DNA of 5,212 nt, from contig CABUAH010000082.1 of assembly GCA_902489475.1 (NCBI GenBank), positions 1 through 5,212 of the forward strand, given 5' to 3'. Shown here in pieces: positions 1 to 5,212 of this stretch. The stretch comes from an uncultured Oscillospiraceae bacterium (GTDB taxonomy: Bacteria > Bacillota > Clostridia > Oscillospirales > Ruminococcaceae). The notes beneath the pieces were generated by a model that did not search any database, was not told where the DNA came from, and was given only the letters and a program-made list of their open reading frames with translations. The first letter of the stretch is position 1. Every line of letters starts with the position of its first letter. Position numbers and translations under genes: made by a program.

Positions 1-91
1 TACCACTGCGCTGATTTTATTTTCAATAATGTCCTATTTGATATTGCAATTTAGATGAATTCACTGTACACATGAAACTTGGATTTAATTC

Positions 92-125
92 TTGTATTTA
101 CACCCTGTTTGTGGTATACTATATT
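92..125 (+). promoter_or_regulatory. Probable sigma-A-type promoter for the nadE operon (two overlapping solutions)
   Basis: Two overlapping housekeeping-type promoters can be read. One is TTTACA (97-102), a 17-base spacer, and TATATT (120-125); each hexamer matches the consensus at five of six positions. The other is TTGTAT (92-97), a 17-base spacer, and TATACT (115-120), which has a TG one base upstream of the -10 (112-113), an extended -10. Either would start transcription around 127-133, leaving a leader of about 25-32 bases. That is too short for a riboswitch, and no operator palindrome stands out. The assignment rests on hexamer match and spacing only. Confidence 0.6.
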
Positions 126-145
126 TAATTACACAATTTTTAAAC

Positions 146-152
146 AAAGGAG
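146..152 (+). promoter_or_regulatory. Ribosome binding site of nadE
   Basis: AAAGGAG lies six bases (all T) upstream of the ATG at 159. This is a near-consensus Shine-Dalgarno at good spacing and fixes the nadE start. The next in-frame Met is far inside the conserved nitrilase domain. Confidence 0.85.
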
Positions 153-158
153 TTTTTT

Positions 159-2081
159 ATGAAGGACGGTTTTTTAAAGGTTGCCGCTGTTACGCCGAAA
201 ATAAAAGTCGGAGACACTTCGTTTAACACTAAAAGCATTATAGATGCACTTGATAAAGCATATGCCGAAGGTGTAAAATGCCTTGTTTTTCCTGAGCTTT
301 GCATAACTTCATACACCTGTCAGGATTTATTCTTTCAACGTGCTCTTATTGATTCAGCGCTCGAATCGCTTTTTGAAATAGCTGAAGCGTCAAGAGATAA
401 AAAAATTCTCTTTGCAGTCGGTCTTCCTATTTTAAAAGACGGAAAGCTTTTCAACTGTGCCGCTGTAATATATAACGGCAGCATTTTAGGTTTTGTTCCG
501 AAAACAAGCCTGCCAAACTACAACGAATTTTACGAAGCAAGACATTTTACTCCTGCTCCCGAAGAGAATACAAGCCTACGAATAAAGTCTAAAGATTATC
601 CGTTCGGCAAAAAGCTCATTTTTTGCTGTGAGGAAATGGATGAATTTAAGTTTTCAGTTGAGATTTGCGAGGACTTATGGGCGCCTTGTCCGCAGTCTAA
701 CAACCATGCACTTGCAGGTGCAACTATAATCGGAAACCTATCGGCTTCTGATGAAGTAATCGAAAAGGACAAATATCGCTTATCGCTTGTTGCAAATCAG
801 TCGGCAAGGCTTATTTCAGGATATATTTATGCGAGTGCAGGTGACGGAGAATCAACTCAGGATATGGTTTTTTCAGGACACAATATAATTGCGGAAAACG
901 GAAGTGTTTTAAAGCAAAGTTTGCTTTTTAAAAATGAAATGACCGTAACCGAGCTAGACCTTCAAAAGCTCACATCAGAGAGAGCGAAAATGTCCACCTT
1001 TTGTACAAGTGAAAGCAAAGGATATGAACGCATTTATTTTTCAATGCCGATACAGGGCACACCTCTTACAAGGTATTACGCTAAAGCGCCTTTTATTCCA
1101 AGCAATCCCGAAGAGCGTAATTACCGCTGCGACCTGATTTTGCAGATGCAGGCACATGGGCTTAAAAAGCGTCTTGAACATACAAATTCAAAAACGCTTG
1201 TACTTGGAATTTCGGGAGGGCTTGACAGCTCACTTGCAATTTTAGTATGCGTAATGGCCCTTGATCTTCTAAACCGTCCGCACAGCGACATTATTGCCGT
1301 AACTATGCCGTGCTTCGGAACTACAAAGCGTACAAAAAGCAATGCTGAGCTTTTGTGCGGAGCATTGGGAGTTACTTTTAAAGAGATCGACATCACAGAT
1401 TCCGTTCGTCAACACTTTAAAGACATCGGTCATGACGAGAGCAACCACAATGTCGTTTACGAAAACGGACAAGCAAGAGAACGTACAAAGGTGCTAATGA
1501 ATGTTGCAAATCAGGAAAACGGATTTGTTGTCGGCACAGGCGATTTGTCCGAGCTTGCACTTGGATGGGCAACCTACAACGGCGATCATATGTCCATGTA
1601 CGGTGTAAATGCGTCCGTTCCGAAAACTCTTATAAGGCATATTGTTAAGTATTATGCTGATACCTGCGGATACGAGCCGTTATCCAAGGTACTTATAGAT
1701 ATATTAGACACACCTGTTTCACCTGAGCTTTTGCCGACAGACGAAAGAAAAGAAAACATGACGCAAAAAACAGAGGATCTAGTCGGACCTTATGAGCTTC
1801 ACGATTTCTTCCTTTATTATGCAATACGTTTCGGATTTAAGCCGTCAAAGGTTTTAAGACTTGCTGCTTATGCGTTTGGAAATGATTATTCAATCGACAT
1901 TATAAAAAAATGGCTCGGCACTTTTTACAGAAGGTTTTTCTCTCAGCAGTTTAAACGCTCTTGTCTTCCTGACGGGGCGAAGATAGGTTCGGTTACGCTT
2001 TCACCCAGAGGTGATTTCAGAATGCCGTCCGATGCTGTGTGGGACATTTGGAAAAAAGACCTATTAGATTCAGAAATTTAA
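159..2081 (+). CDS. nadE: Glutamine-dependent NAD+ synthase (two-domain NadE)
   Basis: This cytosolic enzyme performs the last step of NAD+ synthesis: it amidates nicotinic acid adenine dinucleotide using ATP and ammonia released from glutamine (EC 6.3.5.1). Residues about 7-270 are a nitrilase-type glutaminase domain with the full Glu-Lys-Cys triad: E46 (FPEL), K115 (VPKTSLPNYNEFYE) and C170 (VEICEDLWAP). The three sit exactly six residues before E52/K121/C176 of the Mycobacterium tuberculosis enzyme. Residues about 320-640 are the synthetase domain, with the ATP-pyrophosphatase P-loop SGGLDSS (352-358), GTGDLSEL (459-466), SPELLP (521-526) and QKTEDLVGPYELHDFF (536-551). The 640-residue length is normal for the fused glutamine-using form, and no key residue is missing. 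It is the first gene of the apparent operon; the next gene starts 18 bases after its stop. Because it carries its own glutaminase it does not rely on free ammonia. Function is highly secure. Confidence 0.97.
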   Translation: MKDGFLKVAAVTPKIKVGDTSFNTKSIIDALDKAYAEGVKCLVFPELCITSYTCQDLFFQRALIDSALESLFEIAEASRDKKILFAVGLPILKDGKLFNCAAVIYNGSILGFVPKTSLPNYNEFYEARHFTPAPEENTSLRIKSKDYPFGKKLIFCCEEMDEFKFSVEICEDLWAPCPQSNNHALAGATIIGNLSASDEVIEKDKYRLSLVANQSARLISGYIYASAGDGESTQDMVFSGHNIIAENGSVLKQSLLFKNEMTVTELDLQKLTSERAKMSTFCTSESKGYERIYFSMPIQGTPLTRYYAKAPFIPSNPEERNYRCDLILQMQAHGLKKRLEHTNSKTLVLGISGGLDSSLAILVCVMALDLLNRPHSDIIAVTMPCFGTTKRTKSNAELLCGALGVTFKEIDITDSVRQHFKDIGHDESNHNVVYENGQARERTKVLMNVANQENGFVVGTGDLSELALGWATYNGDHMSMYGVNASVPKTLIRHIVKYYADTCGYEPLSKVLIDILDTPVSPELLPTDERKENMTQKTEDLVGPYELHDFFLYYAIRFGFKPSKVLRLAAYAFGNDYSIDIIKKWLGTFYRRFFSQQFKRSCLPDGAKIGSVTLSPRGDFRMPSDAVWDIWKKDLLDSEI

Positions 2082-2082
2082 G

Positions 2083-2088
2083 AAAGGA
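2083..2088 (+). promoter_or_regulatory. Ribosome binding site of the flippase gene
   Basis: AAAGGA lies 11 bases before the ATG at 2100, just after the nadE stop. It is weaker and more distant than the sites of the genes on either side, which suggests lower translation of the membrane protein. No better site serves another early start. Confidence 0.6.
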
Positions 2089-2099
2089 TACCGACAGCA

Positions 2100-3578
2100 A
2101 TGAGTTCTCAAAGCAAATACAAAAAGCTCTTTTCAAATACAATTATTTTTGCTATCGGATCGTTTAGTTCTAAGCTTCTTGTGCTGTTTTTAGTGCCGAT
2201 ATACACAAATGCACTTACGACAAGCGAGCTCGGAATTGCGGATCTGCTTCAGCAGATTTCCAACTGGCTGGTACCGATTGTATCTTTAACTGTTTCTGAG
2301 GCAATAACCCGATTCGGACTTGACAGAGCATACAACAAAAAATCCGTTTTTACAATAGGTACTATATTAAATGCCATTGGCTTATTGGTGCTTTTTGTCA
2401 TTATGGTTTTTACACTTTTGTTCGGACACAAGTCAGCAAGCGGAGATTCAACGGTCGATAAAATTATATTTGACAACGGACTTATCTTGTATATATACGT
2501 TTTTACCGCATCGTTAAAGCTTTTATTTTCTTATTTTATCAGAGCAATTGAAATGGTTAAGCTTTATGCTTTTGTCGGAATTTTAACGACCTTCTTTACG
2601 CTTTTGTTTACTGTACTTCTTTTGCTGGGACTAAAAATCGGTGTAACAGGTTACCTTCTTGCAATAATACTTTCCGACTTTTTGGCGATCGTTTATATGT
2701 TTTTCAAAGCAAAGCTTTGGAAGTATTTCTCCCTCAAAAGCTTTGATAAATCGGTAACTAAACAAATGCTCGCATACTGCGTTCCTCTTATCCCGACACA
2801 GATTATGTGGCTTGTTACAAACACCTCCTCCGCTTTGATCGTAACCGTTTTTCTAAGTGATTCAGCAAACGGAATTCTGTCGGCGGCATATAAAATTCCA
2901 AACATAATTTCCACGGTATACACAATTTTTGCACTTGCTTGGAATATGTCTGCCGTTTTAGAAAAGGACGGGGATGAACAGGAAAAGTTTTACGAAAATG
3001 TCTTTGAATGCAATCAATCGGTTATGTATATTTTATCCGCAGTTGTATTGGTGTTCTTGCATTTTATAACAAGAATTTGGATAGGCGCTGATTTCAGAGA
3101 GTCGGTACTATATGCACCTATTCTTATTTATGCCACGATTTTTACCTGCTTTGTAACATTTATGGGAACAATTTATTCGGTACACAAGAAAAGTATACGA
3201 AGCCTTGTTACAGCACTTATTTCCGGCGGACTTAACATTTTGATAAACCTGGCGCTTGTTAAATTTATAGGTATATATTCAGCAGCTATCGCCGCACTTA
3301 TTTCATATGTGGTAGTATTTATAATTCGTGCAATTGACTGCAGAAGGTATCAGCCGTTTGATTTACACATAAAAAAGCTTTTGGTAAACTGCTTTATATT
3401 ATTTATTATGTGCGCATTAAATTACACAGTGCCGATGTCGCCTATTTTGTCATATACTCTTTTAAGCTTGTGTATGATAGTTGTAATAGCTATAAATTTA
3501 AAGAGTGTAATTAGAGTTATTAAAATAATGATTCCCGAAAAAATCTTAAACAAAATTCCGTTAATTAATAAACTTTAA
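2100..3578 (+). CDS. Polysaccharide flippase / Wzx-like transporter of the MOP (MATE-related) superfamily
   Basis: This 492-residue integral membrane protein is strongly hydrophobic along its whole length. By eye there are about 12-14 transmembrane segments, near residues 12-32, 44-65, 83-108, 126-147, 156-176, 181-201, 222-250, 257-285, 307-325, 336-356, 366-386, 388-408, 423-440 and 450-470. Family hallmarks are the N-terminal KLFSNTIIFAIGSFSSKLL with LVPIYTNALTTSELGIADL (the usual PxYTxxLxxxExG region), the mid-protein PLIPTQIMWLVTNTS, and AAYKIPNI shortly after it. These place it with the Polysacc_synt/PST exporters that flip undecaprenyl-linked glycan units across the cytoplasmic membrane. 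The substrate cannot be predicted, and no glycosyltransferase, polymerase or ligase gene lies in the window. At the position where many relatives have Asp-Arg in the SDRYI motif, this protein has Ser-Ala (244-245). The gene lies 18 bases after nadE and 17 before the YdbC gene. A MATE-type drug exporter is less likely given the PST-like motifs. Confidence 0.85.
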   Translation: MSSQSKYKKLFSNTIIFAIGSFSSKLLVLFLVPIYTNALTTSELGIADLLQQISNWLVPIVSLTVSEAITRFGLDRAYNKKSVFTIGTILNAIGLLVLFVIMVFTLLFGHKSASGDSTVDKIIFDNGLILYIYVFTASLKLLFSYFIRAIEMVKLYAFVGILTTFFTLLFTVLLLLGLKIGVTGYLLAIILSDFLAIVYMFFKAKLWKYFSLKSFDKSVTKQMLAYCVPLIPTQIMWLVTNTSSALIVTVFLSDSANGILSAAYKIPNIISTVYTIFALAWNMSAVLEKDGDEQEKFYENVFECNQSVMYILSAVVLVFLHFITRIWIGADFRESVLYAPILIYATIFTCFVTFMGTIYSVHKKSIRSLVTALISGGLNILINLALVKFIGIYSAAIAALISYVVVFIIRAIDCRRYQPFDLHIKKLLVNCFILFIMCALNYTVPMSPILSYTLLSLCMIVVIAINLKSVIRVIKIMIPEKILNKIPLINKL

Positions 3579-3580
3579 AG

Positions 3581-3588
3581 AAAGGAGG
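3581..3588 (+). promoter_or_regulatory. Consensus ribosome binding site of the YdbC-family gene
   Basis: AAAGGAGG is a full-consensus Shine-Dalgarno, seven bases before the ATG at 3596 and just after the flippase stop. It is the strongest of the three sites in the operon, so the small protein is probably made in larger amounts than the flippase encoded just before it. Confidence 0.85.
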
Positions 3589-3595
3589 AGAAAAA

Positions 3596-3847
3596 ATGGC
3601 AGAGCTGAAATTTGAAATCACAAAACACATTGGTGTACTTTCCGAAAACGCAAAGGGCTGGACGAAAGAGCTTAACATGGTAAGCTGGAACGAAAGAGAT
3701 CCAAAATACGATTTAAGAGAGTGGAATCCCGATCACACTCGAATGGGAAAAGGAATAACTCTTACCGAGGAGGATGTCGATAACTTAAGAAAGCTTTTAA
3801 ACGGCGAAGAACTTGAGGACGATATTAACGAAGAAGATTTCTTTTAA
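3596..3847 (+). CDS. YdbC-family (DUF2128) PC4-like single-stranded-DNA-binding protein
   Basis: This small protein of 83 residues matches the YdbC/DUF2128 family. Its Lactococcus lactis member has the fold of the eukaryotic transcription coactivator PC4 and binds single-stranded DNA as a dimer. Visible family features are the N-terminal strand LKFEITKHIGVLSE (4-17), the conserved GWTKELNMVSWN (21-32), KYDLREWNPDH (37-47), MGKGITLTEED (50-60) and a closing helix VDNLRKLLNG (61-70). Basic and aromatic residues (K20, W22, K24, W31, K37, R41, W43) are the likely nucleic-acid contacts. After residue 70 the chain becomes an acidic tail, ELEDDINEEDFF, ending in two Phe, which is longer than the core fold needs. 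It is the last gene of the operon, with the terminator stem starting four bases after its stop. Its cellular role (transcription, replication or repair) is not established. Family membership is secure from the motifs; the ssDNA-binding function is by family analogy. Confidence 0.9.
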   Translation: MAELKFEITKHIGVLSENAKGWTKELNMVSWNERDPKYDLREWNPDHTRMGKGITLTEEDVDNLRKLLNGEELEDDINEEDFF

Positions 3848-3851
3848 AAAC

Positions 3852-3905
3852 AAAAACCGATGAGAAAATGCCTAAACCAAATTGTGCAAATTCTCATCGG
3901 TTTTT
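3852..3905. terminator. Bidirectional Rho-independent terminator between convergent genes
   Basis: A perfect 15-bp inverted repeat joins 3852-3866 (AAAAACCGATGAGAA) to 3891-3905 (TTCTCATCGGTTTTT). The loop is 24 bases and can add a short TGC/GCA pairing (3869-3871 with 3886-3888). On the plus strand the stem ends in TTTTTT (3901-3906). On the minus strand it ends in TTTTTGTTTTT, so both directions have a U-tract. The stem begins four bases after the YdbC stop and lies eight bases from the ROK stop, so it serves both genes. Confidence 0.93.
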
Positions 3906-3913
3906 TATTACCA

Positions 3914-5176
3914 TTATTTATCTCCGTGAATGTCCTCTGCGTATGAATCAAAACCGCCTCTTGTGTAAAACAGCTCTCTTATCGCAAGCGCACATCCTGA
4001 TAAAAACCTATGTCTTTCTTCAATTATACTGAGCGAAATTTTATTTTTAACATCACTTCCTGCGATGCTTTCAATTGAATCCATAAGGCTCTCAAATAAA
4101 TTATCTGTCATGTCAAAACACTGAATGACTATTTTCTGTGGATTAGTTGCAAAATACAGATTGTTAATAAGCACAGCATACAAATCACAGATTTTTTTGA
4201 AGACTTTTGACAATTCATTGTTATCTCCTGCGTCATATGCACGCTTTAGAGTTGCGACATTTATTTTATCGGGGTCTCCTCCGGTTAGCTTATACAGAAT
4301 AGGCGTACTATCAACAGAATATACCTTCTTCATCTTATTAATAATTGCCGGTATAGAAAGTTCATTTTCCGCACATCCCCTTCTACCGCACTTTCCGCAG
4401 GTAAAAATAGAATTTTTATTTACTATCATTTTGTCAACAAAGCCCGTTCTGTTATCGTAAGAAACAATCGGATCATTTAAATTTGTCACTACAAAGTGAA
4501 GACTGTTTCCAACTTGTAAGAAAGCAATGTTTCGTCTGTCCGGATCTTTGTCGGGCAAAAAATCAATATTTGCCATTGCCGTTCCTTTAACTGAGTTATC
4601 AAAAATAAGAGGAATCGGAAAGCTTGCATATATATCGTCCGCAAGATGTATGTAATCCGGCTCGCCGTTATTCATAACGACCTTAAGCCGTGGAAGCATT
4701 GACGGGAACACTCCGAAGCCTATTCCTAAAACATCATCATTTTTAAGACAGTTGTCAGTCAGAATACTTTTTAGAGATTCTTTTATGAAATCCGTTATGT
4801 CATAGTAATCCGCACTTTCATCAATAGCTTTATTACGCTTATCAAGAACAAGCCCAGAAAGAGTTGACAATCCAACGCTTACTATATCCTCTTCAATACA
4901 AACTCCCAAAACAAACTTGTAGTTTTGGTTAATGTCGATAAGGATTTTCTTTCTGCCACGAGGAGCTTTTTCAACATTATTTTTATATTCTCCGACCTCA
5001 ACAATTATGCCCTGTTCAATCATCTCATTAGTTATAATAGTAACCGCCGCTCTTGTAAGCTTGAGCATACTTGCAATGTCTATTCTCGACGTCGGACCAA
5101 GACGCTTTAAAATCTTCAGAACCTGCATACGATTTTGACGTTTTAAATCCAACTTACTAATGCCATGCTGCTGCAT
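3914..5176 (-). CDS. ROK-family transcriptional regulator (winged-helix, degenerate sugar-kinase domain)
   Basis: This is a 420-residue repressor-like protein of the NagC/Mlc/XylR type. Residues about 12-62 form a winged helix-turn-helix: LKRQNRMQVLKILKRLGPTS, then SRIDIASMLKLTRAAVTIIT with recognition helix near 41-55. A linker with the typical PRGRKK-ILIDIN follows (72-83). Residues about 86-420 form the ROK domain, but its signature sites are eroded. The phosphate motif DxGGT reads C93-I-E-E-D97, the GTGIG loop reads GNSLH (223-227), the END catalytic site reads D193-N-S195, and the sugar-binding ExGH reads F246-V-D-K249. The Cys cluster survives as C260-x2-C263-x4-C268 followed by A-E270. 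It therefore should not phosphorylate sugar and acts only as a regulator. The start was chosen at Met 5176 because AGGGGGA (5182-5188) sits six bases upstream; an in-frame ATG at 5191 would place that site inside the coding sequence. The gene is convergent to the nadE operon. Ligand and targets are unknown; its regulated genes are probably to the right of the window. Confidence 0.9.
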   Translation of the reverse strand: MQQHGISKLDLKRQNRMQVLKILKRLGPTSRIDIASMLKLTRAAVTIITNEMIEQGIIVEVGEYKNNVEKAPRGRKKILIDINQNYKFVLGVCIEEDIVSVGLSTLSGLVLDKRNKAIDESADYYDITDFIKESLKSILTDNCLKNDDVLGIGFGVFPSMLPRLKVVMNNGEPDYIHLADDIYASFPIPLIFDNSVKGTAMANIDFLPDKDPDRRNIAFLQVGNSLHFVVTNLNDPIVSYDNRTGFVDKMIVNKNSIFTCGKCGRRGCAENELSIPAIINKMKKVYSVDSTPILYKLTGGDPDKINVATLKRAYDAGDNNELSKVFKKICDLYAVLINNLYFATNPQKIVIQCFDMTDNLFESLMDSIESIAGSDVKNKISLSIIEERHRFLSGCALAIRELFYTRGGFDSYAEDIHGDK

Positions 5177-5181
5177 ATAAA

Positions 5182-5188
5182 TCCCCCT
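5182..5188 (-). promoter_or_regulatory. Ribosome binding site that fixes the ROK regulator start
   Basis: Read on the minus strand, AGGGGGA is followed by six bases (ending TTTAT) and then the ATG at 5176. The longer reading from the ATG at 5191 starts only three bases before this site and has no Shine-Dalgarno of its own in the 21 visible bases upstream. The shorter protein beginning MQQHGISK is therefore preferred. The promoter is not identifiable because only about 20 bases remain before the window edge. Confidence 0.8.
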
Positions 5189-5212
5189 CATAGTATTTTG
5201 TTAATTCTTTTA

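Noticed and set aside
1..58. Short open stretches at the left edge on the plus strand: frame 2 gives a hydrophobic tail (ending LILQFR, stop at 56-58), frame 1 ends at 52-54.
   Set aside because: Either could be the end of an upstream gene, but 17-18 codons are too few to recognise. The two readings conflict, and no terminator follows either one, so neither is called.
61..114. Possible NAD-biosynthesis repressor (NiaR or NrtR) operator near TGTACA (65-70) and the CAC(101-103)/GTG(111-113) pair in the promoter.
   Set aside because: The repeats are short and imperfect and do not form a convincing operator palindrome. Such matches are expected by chance in this composition.
1121..1472. Minus-strand open frames inside nadE.
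   Set aside because: They lie fully within the conserved synthetase domain, have no ribosome binding site and no recognisable protein features.
2249..2923. Minus-strand open frames inside the flippase gene.
   Set aside because: They are antisense shadows of a well-supported membrane protein, with no start signals or recognisable motifs.
4125..5138. Plus-strand open frames opposite the ROK gene, including hydrophobic-looking ones.
   Set aside because: They are antisense to conserved ROK and helix-turn-helix coding sequence and lack ribosome binding sites; the hydrophobicity arises from the complement of charged codons.
1..5212. Mobile elements, CRISPR arrays, tRNA or rRNA genes, attachment sites and riboswitches.
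   Set aside because: None was seen. The only substantial inverted repeat is the terminator at 3852-3905, and the nadE leader is too short for a riboswitch.

Overview
The window reads as chromosomal DNA from a low-GC Gram-positive bacterium, most likely a gut-type Clostridia (Oscillospiraceae/Ruminococcaceae or Lachnospiraceae-like). The evidence is the AT-rich composition, strong AGGAGG-type ribosome binding sites, sigma-A-like promoter hexamers, a DUF2128/YdbC protein (a Firmicutes family) and a helix-turn-helix ROK regulator. This lineage call is an inference from gene content; no marker gene is present to settle it.

Layout: positions 1-158 are an upstream region with a plausible promoter (hexamers within 92-125) and the nadE ribosome binding site. 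Three plus-strand genes follow, tightly packed with 18- and 17-base gaps: a glutamine-dependent NAD+ synthase (159-2081), a Wzx/MATE-like polysaccharide flippase (2100-3578) and a small PC4-like single-stranded-DNA-binding protein of the YdbC family (3596-3847). They look like one operon, ending in a bidirectional hairpin terminator (3852-3905). A convergent minus-strand gene (start at 5176, stop at 3914) encodes a ROK-family transcription regulator that shares the terminator. Its ribosome binding site is in the window but most of its promoter region lies beyond the right edge.

Working together: the operon joins a core cofactor enzyme, an envelope lipid-linked-glycan exporter and a nucleic-acid-binding protein. 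No common pathway is evident, so co-transcription may reflect growth-linked expression rather than shared biochemistry. The ROK protein's own targets cannot be told from this window.

Nothing here is a clear undescribed system. The points most worth a second look are the ROK regulator, which has lost the nucleotide-binding, catalytic and sugar-binding signatures of its family and carries an altered Cys cluster, and the acidic C-terminal tail ending in Phe-Phe on the PC4-like protein, which resembles the protein-docking tail of SSB.
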